From positions 1-39,060 of the forward strand of contig JAENXC010000026.1 in assembly GCA_016649715.1 (NCBI GenBank): a stretch of 39,060 bases of DNA, written 5' to 3'. The notes beneath the pieces were generated by a model. It was not told the DNA's origin, made no database searches, and saw nothing but the letters and a program-made list of their open reading frames with translations. This document shows, piece by piece, positions 1 to 8,243 of this stretch (position 1 is its first letter; the number at the start of each line of letters is the position of its first letter). The position numbers and the translations under genes were made by a program. This DNA comes from Flavobacteriaceae bacterium. GTDB taxonomy: Bacteria; Bacteroidota; Bacteroidia; Flavobacteriales; Flavobacteriaceae.

Positions 1-140
1 GGCACAAAACGAACCGAGACAACTGGCACAAAACGAACCGTTATAGGTCCGGCTAAACAGCTGAAAGTGGCACAAATTGAACCGAAATGCCTGGCACTAA
101 CCGACCGAAATCACTGGCACCATTTGATCCGAGTTATCCA
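1..140 (+). mobile_element. Right end of an IS21-like element (multiple terminal repeats)
   Basis: Five degenerate copies of a unit like GGCACAAAACGAACCG start at 1, 25, 69, 93 and 116. Spacing is 24, 44, 24 and 23 bases. The last copy is followed by TTATCCA, ending in CA at 139-140, exactly where the neighbouring coding frame loses sense. IS21-family elements have several internal repeats at each end and terminate in TG...CA. On that model the element lies off-window to the left and this is its right end. No transposase genes are visible here, so family assignment is inference. A remnant or an unrelated iteron cluster is the alternative. Confidence 0.45.
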
Positions 141-599
141 ACCGTCATAGGATACAATGAGTTCGGGCGAATCGGTAAGCTTTGCAAACTGAATTTTGAA
201 TGAAAATTTATAATACAGGTTATAGTGTTCTGTATTGCCTTTTGTGGAGGGTAACCAGACTTGAATATTCCTGATCTGATTTTTTACTACAATATATCCT
301 TGGTCTAAAAAGTAGTCTTTTAGTTGATTTTGTAGGAATTGTTTGTAAATGCGCAACTCTCTTCCATCGACTAGGTTTACTTTGAAGGTTGACGCATTTT
401 TTAAGGGTAGGGTATAGGTGGTGAAAATATGATCTGTTTTTGATAGATCGGTTTCGCGAAATGCCTCAATAATTTGTTTCGAGAACTTCGATTTGTGAAT
501 GGGATGACTCCCTTCAACGTCTTCTAGCGAGAGGTAGAAGGTTGGTGCTGTGTTTGGCCATTTGAAGTTGAGAACGTTGGCTTTTAGATGTTCTTTCAT
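111..599 (-). pseudogene. Truncated N-terminal fragment, possibly of a long prokaryotic Argonaute
   Basis: About 150 native residues from an ATG at 599 (a GTG at 659 would add 20 residues) run to the tract VSYDG near base 141. The frame then reads through the IS-like terminal repeats (WITRIKWCQ) and stops at 111. The protein is beta-rich with segments such as LKDYFLDQGYIV and ELIVSYDG. The last resembles the conserved end of the N/L1 region in long pAgos, where SYDG is normally followed by TS and the PAZ domain. PAZ, MID and PIWI would lie beyond the insertion or be lost. The Argonaute call rests on recollection of the family pattern and the defence-island context, so it is tentative. The truncation itself is visible. 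The fragment lies 109 bases downstream of hsdR on the same strand. Confidence 0.45.
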
Positions 600-768
600 A
601 ATTAAGGAGGGTTTAGCGGTTTTACATATCTGGGTCTTGTTTTGGGGAGATTGGTTCACGTTTCATTAATCGTTGCTAAAAAGTTTCTTGTTTTTCGTTT
701 TTAGTAAGTATCACTTCTTTTAAATGTTCATTGGGAGCGATTTTTATATTTTAAATTGATTTACTTAT

Positions 769-3720
769 TTATGGATTAATTTGTTGATTGTTTGGTTGAC
801 TCCATATCTTATCAAAAACAAAATCTAAATATTGGCGTTTGAAATCGGGGTCGTCTGTGAATTTTTTATACAAGTCGGTGTATTGAAATATTACATCTTG
901 CATTAAATCTTCTACTTTTTTATCAGAGGTTATTTTAGCGTTTTGTTTATCGCTATTTTTAACCGCATTAACAGTATCTTCATCACGAGCAAAGTCTGCC
1001 GGTAACTGCTCAAACAAGAAGTTTTTTACTTTATCATCATCAGACCAATTGTCTATACCAAATCTTGTGTTAAACTCATTGATAATAGCTTCCAATTCTT
1101 CAAACCCAAGTTCTCCTTTCTTACCTTTCATTACTGGTGGCGTTGGGTCTAACTCTTCATCTCCTTTTAGCTTGATGTTTTCCTGTGTAGTGCGAGTTAA
1201 TCGGTAACTATCCAAGTCGATTGCTTCTAAAATTCCTTTGGCCAAATCTTCAATTTCTTCTGGCTTTATCTTAGGAATTAGAAATTTTAAAAACCAATAC
1301 AATCTCTCCCAATATACATTGCTGAATGAAAGTATTTTGGATAGAAAGGCATAAGTTCTAAAGAATGATTTTGCTTTTACATAAAAATCTATTTGTGCAT
1401 CTTCATTGAGTTCAGATTTAAATGCAGCTACACATTTATCGATAATTGGGTCTAATTCTTGACGGTCTGCCTCTTTAAAATACAACTCAGTAAAGTTTAC
1501 AATATCATCTTGTGCATATACTTGAGCATTATCTAACGCATCTTGTAAGTCATTCAATTTATTAGCATCTGTTTCTTCACTTAAAATAGTTGTGGTATAG
1601 AAGGGTTTAAATGCTTTTTTAATATCTTCTGTTGAGTTAAAAAAGTCCATCACAAACGTATCTTCCTTATACGGTTTGTAAGCTCTGTTTAATCGTGATA
1701 GCGTTTGTACTGCTTGAACATCTGCTAATTTTTTATCCACATACATAGTATGTAAAAGAGGTTGGTCGAAGCCTGTTTGGAATTTATTAGCTACAATTAA
1801 GAAACGGTACTCTTTTTTCTTAAACTCATTAGGAATATCATTACTTGGGAAACCGTTTAATTTAGCTTCATCTACATCTTCACCATCTAATTCTTTTGTG
1901 CCTGAAAATGCAACAATAGCTTTATAAGGCGAATTGATTTCTTTCAAGTATTCTTTAAATGCCTGGAAGTATTTAATAGCATTGTTGATGCTTTTGCAAA
2001 CTACCATAGCCTTGGCCTGACCGTTTATTTGTTTTCTAATATCCGTATGAAAATGGTCTAACATTACTTTAGACTTTTCCATAATGGAAAACGGATGACT
2101 TTCTACATAAGCCCTTAATTTTTTATTTGCTTGACGTGTTTCAAATTCTGGATTATCTTCTACTGCCTTATCTAATTTATAGTAAGATTGGTACGTTGTA
2201 TAATTTTTAAGCACATCAAGGATAAATTCTTCCTCAATAGCCTGTTTCATTGTATAGGTATCAAATGCCTTAAATTTCCCTTCTGCTGTTTGTGTACCAA
2301 AGGTTTCTAAAGTTTTGTTTTTAGGTGTTGCAGTAAAGGCAAAATAACTCCCATTTTTAAGCATCTTTCTATTTTCAATCAATTCATTGATAACATCTTC
2401 AGATGTTGGTGGCTCTTGTTCTTCTCCGTAAGGTGTTTCCTTATCAGACAATACCCAATTCATTTTACTAGCTGTTTCTCCACTTTGACTACTGTGTGCT
2501 TCATCAATAAGTATGGCAAACTTTTTAGCTTGCAATGTCCCAATTTCATCTATGATGAAAGGGAACTTTTGAACGGTGGTAACAATAATCTTCTTACCAT
2601 CTTCTAAGGCTTGTTTGAGTTGGCGACTCCCTTTATCTATTGCTTCTACAACACTATTTACCTGAGCAAATTGTTTTATATTATCTCTAATTTGTTTGTC
2701 TAAAACTCGTCTATCGGTAACTACAATAACACTATCAAAGAGAGCTTCTGTATATTCTGTATTATGCAGACTCACTAATTGATGAGCCAACCAAGTAATA
2801 GAATTTGACTTACCAGAACCAGCTGAATGCTGTATCAAGTATTTTTGACCTACTCCATTTTCTTTAGCGTGGTTTAAAATGGTTTTAACCGCTCTTAATT
2901 GGTGGTATCTTGGGAAGATTATCTTGCGTTTTATTTTACCTGTATCTTCATCTTTTTCTTCAACTATTTGGGCATAGTTTTCAATGATATTACTAAAACT
3001 TTCTTTCGTTAAAATCTCTTTCCAGAGGTAATCTGTTTTTAGTCCATTTGGGTTTAATGGATTTCCTGCTCCATCATCATTTCCTTTATTGAATGGTAAA
3101 AAGAATGTTTTAGTACCACTCAAATGGGTTGTCATATAAACTAAGTCTGCATCTACTGCAAAGTGAACCATACACCTCCCAAATGTAAATAAGGCTTCTT
3201 TTGGGTCTCTATCGTTTTGATATTGACGGATAGCATTTTTTACATTTTGACCTGTCCATTGATTCTTTAATTCAAATGTACTTACTGGTAATCCGTTTAT
3301 TGAGATTACCATATCTAATGAATTGCTATTGGCTAAACTGTAATATAACTGGCGAGTTACCGAAAAGATATTTGCGTTGTATTGTTTTTGTGCAGTTTGG
3401 TTTAAATGTGATGTTGGCTTTTTATAATAGAGTTGTACTCTAAGGTCTAAATCTTTAATTCCGTTACGCAAAATCTCAATGATTCCTTTTTGACGTATTT
3501 GGTCTGTCAATCTTTTAACAAACTTTTCTTCTCCTCTTTTTAAAATAGTATCATACGCAACTGGCTGCGTTTCTTTTATAAATTCAAAGAGTAGTTTTTT
3601 ATTTATGCAAAGGTCTCTATCGTAATCTGCACTATAGCTTTGACGATAGCCATTATTTTTTATCAAATGTTTTTCTATGATAGTTTCTAAGCCTTTTTCT
3701 GATGTATCGGATGTTTGCAT
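769..3720 (-). CDS. hsdR: Type I restriction enzyme, endonuclease/translocase subunit HsdR
   Basis: This 983-residue protein cuts and translocates DNA as part of the HsdR2M2S1 complex. The N-terminal PD-(D/E)xK-type nuclease shows D136 and FELK (E150, K152). It is followed by the RecA-like motor with Walker A SAGSGKS at about 299-305 and the helicase II box DEAH at about 406-409, in the HsdR-typical context LIDEAHSSQSGE. Motif VI-like residues lie in QTLSRLNRAYKPY near 680. The C-terminal part is the helical region that docks on HsdM. Length is normal for the family and no damage is seen. It is the last gene of the hsd operon, 2 nt after the 283-aa gene. It is unusual in being separated from hsdS by three extra genes. 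Confidence 0.95.
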   Translation of the reverse strand: MQTSDTSEKGLETIIEKHLIKNNGYRQSYSADYDRDLCINKKLLFEFIKETQPVAYDTILKRGEEKFVKRLTDQIRQKGIIEILRNGIKDLDLRVQLYYKKPTSHLNQTAQKQYNANIFSVTRQLYYSLANSNSLDMVISINGLPVSTFELKNQWTGQNVKNAIRQYQNDRDPKEALFTFGRCMVHFAVDADLVYMTTHLSGTKTFFLPFNKGNDDGAGNPLNPNGLKTDYLWKEILTKESFSNIIENYAQIVEEKDEDTGKIKRKIIFPRYHQLRAVKTILNHAKENGVGQKYLIQHSAGSGKSNSITWLAHQLVSLHNTEYTEALFDSVIVVTDRRVLDKQIRDNIKQFAQVNSVVEAIDKGSRQLKQALEDGKKIIVTTVQKFPFIIDEIGTLQAKKFAILIDEAHSSQSGETASKMNWVLSDKETPYGEEQEPPTSEDVINELIENRKMLKNGSYFAFTATPKNKTLETFGTQTAEGKFKAFDTYTMKQAIEEEFILDVLKNYTTYQSYYKLDKAVEDNPEFETRQANKKLRAYVESHPFSIMEKSKVMLDHFHTDIRKQINGQAKAMVVCKSINNAIKYFQAFKEYLKEINSPYKAIVAFSGTKELDGEDVDEAKLNGFPSNDIPNEFKKKEYRFLIVANKFQTGFDQPLLHTMYVDKKLADVQAVQTLSRLNRAYKPYKEDTFVMDFFNSTEDIKKAFKPFYTTTILSEETDANKLNDLQDALDNAQVYAQDDIVNFTELYFKEADRQELDPIIDKCVAAFKSELNEDAQIDFYVKAKSFFRTYAFLSKILSFSNVYWERLYWFLKFLIPKIKPEEIEDLAKGILEAIDLDSYRLTRTTQENIKLKGDEELDPTPPVMKGKKGELGFEELEAIINEFNTRFGIDNWSDDDKVKNFLFEQLPADFARDEDTVNAVKNSDKQNAKITSDKKVEDLMQDVIFQYTDLYKKFTDDPDFKRQYLDFVFDKIWSQPNNQQINP

Positions 3721-3722
3721 AA

Positions 3723-4574
3723 TTATTTATCAAATTCAGTTCTCAATAATTTGGCTATTTTTTCAGTTTCGTCTAAATTTCTTCCAGTTGTCTCAACAAC
3801 AATTCCATATCCTGCATCTTCCCAGTACAGTACAATTTCTACAAGTCCATCTTTACTAATTCGCTTAATAAATCGATTGGTTTTAGGATTAAATGGTAAA
3901 CTATTAATGATATTATTTACGTATTTGTGGTTAATCAACTTCTTTCCAAAAGCTTTTAGAATATCCTTACCGTGATCATCTCTTAAACTAATTTTTTTTT
4001 CAGCAACACTTATAACAGAATCCACTAATTCAATCTTCTTATGTTTTTCATAATAAGTTATTATTTGAGACCCCTCGTTAATGGTTTTAGCAGAAATATT
4101 TAAGCACTCAACTTGATTAACATCATTTAAGTCATCACTATACTCAGAAAATCTAATTATCTCCTCATCCCATATATTATGGGTGCTTATGCTGAGAGAA
4201 GGGATTTCTAGTAAATAAGCAGTAGCGAGACCTTTACAATATTGTTGCGGGATTTTAGATTCTTCATATTCAATAAAATATCTACTTAACTCAGGGGTTT
4301 CATCCCCTAATGCCTCTTCGGAAAAGGGTCTTCTTAGAAAAAGTAATTGTACACGATTACGTTTAGGAGTATCAAGAGATTTAAACCAATCACTAAAAGT
4401 AGTATTTTCTAAAACTTTTATTGCTGAAACTTCTTCAGGTGCAATTATGTGATTGAAATTGAATTTACTAACTAGAAGGTCATAATTTTTCAAACTCGCA
4501 TCCACTATATCAAAGAGCTCCGCTTCTGAATCTGCGAAAGGCTGAAAAGATATTTCATTGAAAGATAATTTCAT
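3723..4574 (-). CDS. Unrecognised 283-aa protein of the hsd operon
   Basis: I do not recognise a family. The protein is soluble, with no signal peptide or membrane segment. The N-terminal two thirds are acidic and mixed alpha/beta. The C-terminal about 100 residues look like a compact conserved domain with RDDHGKDIL, INSLPFNP and IVLYWEDAGYGIVVETTGRN, the last predicted as two adjacent beta-strands. It sits 2 nt after the ATPase gene and 2 nt before hsdR, so translation is probably coupled to both. The fixed position next to an SMC/OLD-like ATPase suggests it is that ATPase's partner (effector, nuclease or adaptor), but no catalytic motif is evident. Function is unassigned. Confidence 0.8.
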   Translation of the reverse strand: MKLSFNEISFQPFADSEAELFDIVDASLKNYDLLVSKFNFNHIIAPEEVSAIKVLENTTFSDWFKSLDTPKRNRVQLLFLRRPFSEEALGDETPELSRYFIEYEESKIPQQYCKGLATAYLLEIPSLSISTHNIWDEEIIRFSEYSDDLNDVNQVECLNISAKTINEGSQIITYYEKHKKIELVDSVISVAEKKISLRDDHGKDILKAFGKKLINHKYVNNIINSLPFNPKTNRFIKRISKDGLVEIVLYWEDAGYGIVVETTGRNLDETEKIAKLLRTEFDK

Positions 4575-4576
4575 TT

Positions 4577-5755
4577 TTACATTAGATTAATAAGTTGATT
4601 GCCCCATTCATCAAGAAGCCCATCCGGGTACTCACTTAACTCGCCTTTTTTATCTAATTCAATATTTATTACCTTAGTATATTGCTCTTGTTCATCAATT
4701 AACTTTTTAAAATAAAACAATATAACTTTATCTTTATCCAAACTACCTTGATTAACTCCTACCCGAATTCCATTTAAGATATGGTCAGAATGAGTCTCTA
4801 TTATAATTTGCACATTATTTTGTGCTACTAAAGCTATTAATTTACCCATTTGTGCTTGACCTCTTGGATGAATATGGCTTTCTGGGTTTTCAATAATCAG
4901 TAATGCTCCTGGTTTAGCTGATAACAACGTTACGATTACAGGTAAGGAATAGGTAATGCCAAAACCAACATTAATCGGTTTAAACCTATTTGTGTTGCCA
5001 TAAACAGGTTGCTGAAATACATACTCTAACAAAACCTCGTCCTGATTTATTGAAGTGGTTCGAACATTTATACCCGGGGAGATTTCGCCTAACCAAAGGT
5101 TTATTTGATTAATTAAAGTCTTGTTAACAATAGTCTTTTTTAATATAAGGTCTTCAATAAAAGATTTTGGGTGTAACAAATTATCAAATGCTACTTCTTC
5201 ATCATAATAGGTTTCTATAAAATGTGCAGTATATTGCCCATTCATACCAATATTTCTGTTTTGTACTACGTCATTATTACTTTTAGGATATGTTGATTTG
5301 GGATTAATTCGATAGGCATTTAGGTATTGAAAGTGATTGGAAAATAAGCCTGTCTTTTCCTTTGCATTTTCAATAAGTGCTTCAAAGTTAATTTCTGTAT
5401 CTCCATAGAAATCAACTTCTGAATTAGGTGGTAGTACATCTTTCTCCATTTCATAAGCATAATGAAATGGTATAATTATATCTCCATCTATATTTAGATT
5501 GAAGATTAAACCTTCTTTTTTTGCATATTGATAAAATGCATCTTTAGTATTTCCAATATCTACATATTTTCCTTTTAGATTTAGCCATCCTTTTGACATG
5601 TCTCTTTCTATATTACTTTGACGCAGTAATAATAAAGACTGAATGAAAGAGGATTTACCTTGCCCATTTAAACCTAATAGGACATTTAAGTTTGCTAACT
5701 TAAAATACTTCTCCTTAATGGATTTAAAGTTTTTTATTTCTATTGATTTTATCAT
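4577..5755 (-). CDS. AAA/SMC-like ATPase, DUF3696 (OLD-like) family
   Basis: This 392-residue ABC-type ATPase belongs to the RecF/SMC/OLD branch. The start IKNFKSIKEK is typical, Walker A GLNGQGKSS is at 28-36, and Walker B plus the following segment, LLIIENPESHIHPRGQ, is at about 285-300. The switch histidine lies in ETHSDHILNGIRV near 318. The C-terminal YPDGLLDEWG segment is typical of DUF3696 proteins. No TOPRIM nuclease domain is seen after the ATPase, unlike full OLD or GajA proteins, so any nuclease must come from a partner. Neighbours are a DUF262 protein (2 nt upstream) and the 283-aa protein (2 nt downstream). Family members are frequent in phage-defence loci, so a sensor or switch role coupled to the R-M system is inferred. 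Confidence 0.88.
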   Translation of the reverse strand: MIKSIEIKNFKSIKEKYFKLANLNVLLGLNGQGKSSFIQSLLLLRQSNIERDMSKGWLNLKGKYVDIGNTKDAFYQYAKKEGLIFNLNIDGDIIIPFHYAYEMEKDVLPPNSEVDFYGDTEINFEALIENAKEKTGLFSNHFQYLNAYRINPKSTYPKSNNDVVQNRNIGMNGQYTAHFIETYYDEEVAFDNLLHPKSFIEDLILKKTIVNKTLINQINLWLGEISPGINVRTTSINQDEVLLEYVFQQPVYGNTNRFKPINVGFGITYSLPVIVTLLSAKPGALLIIENPESHIHPRGQAQMGKLIALVAQNNVQIIIETHSDHILNGIRVGVNQGSLDKDKVILFYFKKLIDEQEQYTKVINIELDKKGELSEYPDGLLDEWGNQLINLM

Positions 5756-5757
5756 AA

Positions 5758-6933
5758 TTATTGATTTATAGCATTTTGAATTAACTCGCCTATCTTTTGA
5801 TGTCTATATTGGGTGTTGTTTTTGTTACCAGTAGAACTAGTTACTGATTTAAAAAACGCTTCATCATTTCTTAATTCAATTTTCAGCTGTTTTTTTAATA
5901 ATGCCTTATTCTCTTTAAGTCTAATGACCTCATCACTATTTAATAGGGCAAACTGGGTTGATACTGCATCAAACAAAGCTTTATTAATTGGTGGTACTCT
6001 TTTATACTCTCTATATACCTTTCTAAAAGTTTCTTTACCAAAAATTGTTTTGGCCAATTTCATAGCATCGGCAAATTTTAACTTGATTATATTGAGTTCA
6101 TCTTCGGTTTTATCATAAACAATAGCCATTGCTTTACTCATAAAGGTCTCGAGATCTTGTCCATACTCTCTAGAGCCATAATTTTCGACACCTAATTCAT
6201 AAAATGCTAAGAATCGATTTGCAAAATCTCTATCTAACATTCTATGCGTTTTTATTTTATAGTCAGTGGCTTTTTTAAACTCTTCTAAATTTGCTAATTC
6301 AGAAATAAACTTTGATGGTTTTCCTTGGAATAAGGCGTGACGAATTTCTTGAGATTCTAAAACCAAACCGCCCGTATTAATTCTTTTAAAAATATTAAAC
6401 TTAACATCTGCCGGCGTCCCTGGCATAATCTTGTAAATGACTACCTGAGTTTCTTCAATTTGACGTTGTAAATTATCTGGTAGTTCACTCCATTTTTTCC
6501 CATTTAAGTGTGTAAGGAATTCTAAGTTAGATAAAGGCTGATTGCCTAACACAAAGTTTCGGACACTACTTAAGCGCTGTAAACCATCAACAATGAGCCA
6601 ATTGTCGTCATCACTTGCATCAAAGAAAAATGCAGGTAAAGGAAAACGGATAAGAATAGACTCAATTAATCTGCTTTGATGAGTTTTATCCCATAAATCA
6701 TCCTGTCTTTGAAAATAATTTGAAGTATCCATTTGAATACTATTTCTTTTGATTCGTTTTATTAATAAATCTAAAGAAGGTTGCTTCGTTTCAATTTTAA
6801 TTAATGTTGGGTCAAATGGCTTTTCCATTAAGCCTAAAGAGACATCTTCTAATTCTTGCTCTGTACCGTCTCCAGCTTCTAAAGGTTCATTTAAAAGCTC
6901 ATCTTCATTTATGTTATGATAACTGTTATCCAT
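5758..6933 (-). CDS. DUF262 (GmrS-like, ParB/Srx-fold) protein
   Basis: This 391-residue protein has the DUF262 hallmark IVDGLQRL at about 114-121 and the second motif FKRINTGGLVLESQEIRHAL at about 182-201. In GmrSD and related enzymes the DGxQR motif belongs to an NTP-dependent ParB-like domain that powers or performs cleavage of modified DNA. The GmrD-type DUF1524 (HNH) domain is not seen here, and the C-terminal 130 residues are helical and lysine-rich. The first about 45 residues are acidic and probably disordered. The gene begins 2 nt after hsdS and ends 2 nt before the ATPase gene. It is either an accessory nuclease of the hsd locus or a unit of a second defence system sharing the operon. 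Confidence 0.88.
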   Translation of the reverse strand: MDNSYHNINEDELLNEPLEAGDGTEQELEDVSLGLMEKPFDPTLIKIETKQPSLDLLIKRIKRNSIQMDTSNYFQRQDDLWDKTHQSRLIESILIRFPLPAFFFDASDDDNWLIVDGLQRLSSVRNFVLGNQPLSNLEFLTHLNGKKWSELPDNLQRQIEETQVVIYKIMPGTPADVKFNIFKRINTGGLVLESQEIRHALFQGKPSKFISELANLEEFKKATDYKIKTHRMLDRDFANRFLAFYELGVENYGSREYGQDLETFMSKAMAIVYDKTEDELNIIKLKFADAMKLAKTIFGKETFRKVYREYKRVPPINKALFDAVSTQFALLNSDEVIRLKENKALLKKQLKIELRNDEAFFKSVTSSTGNKNNTQYRHQKIGELIQNAINQ

Positions 6934-6935
6934 AT

Positions 6936-8243
6936 CTATGACTTTACAATTTTATGATTAAACTTTCCCAATACAGCTTCTGCTATCATAGCTTCTTTGT
7001 ACTCTTTTATGAGTTCTATTTCTTTTTGGGCTTGGGTGATGGCTTGGTCTATTTTGGCGGTTTCGGTTTTGATGTGCAAAACGATTTGGGCTTGTTCTTC
7101 TTTGGGCGGGACAGATGTGTATATAGTTTTTAAATGATTAATATTAAACCTAAAAACCTTTACACCTGTAGCGAATTTTTGAAGACTTTTTGTAAATACC
7201 TTAGAAGAATAGTACAAAAACTTACTGTCAATATTTTCAGCATAAGGCTTTAAAGCCATCTGTTCACCTCCTAATAAGCCTATATCATTCCTATTGTAAA
7301 AAACAGAATGTCCTAAATCTTCGATAGTCTCCGATGTTGAAACAACTATAATATCCCCAAATTTTATTGTTTGAGTAGACTTGTAAAATTCTTCATTTAC
7401 ATAAAATTGAAAATTCTCATCAACTTCATCAACCTTGTAAGTCTTACCATATTGTAGTGCTACATATTTACCTTTATTCAGTAATTCGTCTTTTTTGAAA
7501 CTTGAATTACCCCTAACAAAATTACATAATCCATTAATTTTAGTCACTTTCCAATGCTCTGGAATATCTCCCAGCCAATCAATACCGCTATCTTTTAATT
7601 TTACATTAGGGTTAACACCTTTTGTAACTGCTTTATTTAAAACCGCCTGTCGTTGTTCTTTTAGCAAGGCAATAAAGGTTTGCTTCTTTTTAATGAAGTG
7701 TTTTATTTTTTTGGATTGTTCTTTAATGTAGGCTACAATTTGATCTTGCTCTGTTTTAGGTGGTACAGGTGCAGGTATGCTAAAAAACTTATCAGAATAT
7801 AAACGTAATCTACTATCTATAATACCGTAAGACTTTTTTCTAAACTCCGCTTTCATAAATGCTGTAGAAAACAAATACCCGTAATAATCTGGGTTGTTAT
7901 CTCCTTTAATGCGATACACACAATAGGCAGGACTTGTAATACCATTATATTTAGAAATACCCAAACTACCATTCCAAGCCAACATAATGTTACTTACCAA
8001 ATCGTTTTCGGCTACTTTTTTATAACCTACTAAGGTTTTAGCATTGCTTATAAAATCGTCTTCATTAGCAAGACTATCTTTTTTTTTGGTAACGCCAGTA
8101 TAGTGAGAAACAGACAATAATTCTTCTTTTCCTGTTTCGCTTCTGTCGTCTATTTCAGCAAAAATATTTTTGATACGCAAAGTGTTCCAATGCTCTGGAG
8201 CATTGGCCAACCAAGTCGTTTTATATGTTTCTTGTACCATCAT
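6936..8243 (-). CDS. hsdS: Type I restriction-modification specificity subunit HsdS
   Basis: This 435-residue DNA-recognition subunit has two target-recognition domains. Each opens with the family signature, WLANAPEHWNTLRIKNIF at about residues 11-28 and IDWLGDIPEHWKVTKI at about 220-235. Each is followed by a coiled-coil spacer (EQDQIVAYIKEQSKKI and EEQAQIVLHIKTETAKI), as in type I S subunits where each TRD reads one half of a bipartite site. Length is standard and both halves are present. It directly follows hsdM with no gap, so M and S are co-translated. The target sequence cannot be predicted by eye. Confidence 0.94.
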   Translation of the reverse strand: MMVQETYKTTWLANAPEHWNTLRIKNIFAEIDDRSETGKEELLSVSHYTGVTKKKDSLANEDDFISNAKTLVGYKKVAENDLVSNIMLAWNGSLGISKYNGITSPAYCVYRIKGDNNPDYYGYLFSTAFMKAEFRKKSYGIIDSRLRLYSDKFFSIPAPVPPKTEQDQIVAYIKEQSKKIKHFIKKKQTFIALLKEQRQAVLNKAVTKGVNPNVKLKDSGIDWLGDIPEHWKVTKINGLCNFVRGNSSFKKDELLNKGKYVALQYGKTYKVDEVDENFQFYVNEEFYKSTQTIKFGDIIVVSTSETIEDLGHSVFYNRNDIGLLGGEQMALKPYAENIDSKFLYYSSKVFTKSLQKFATGVKVFRFNINHLKTIYTSVPPKEEQAQIVLHIKTETAKIDQAITQAQKEIELIKEYKEAMIAEAVLGKFNHKIVKS

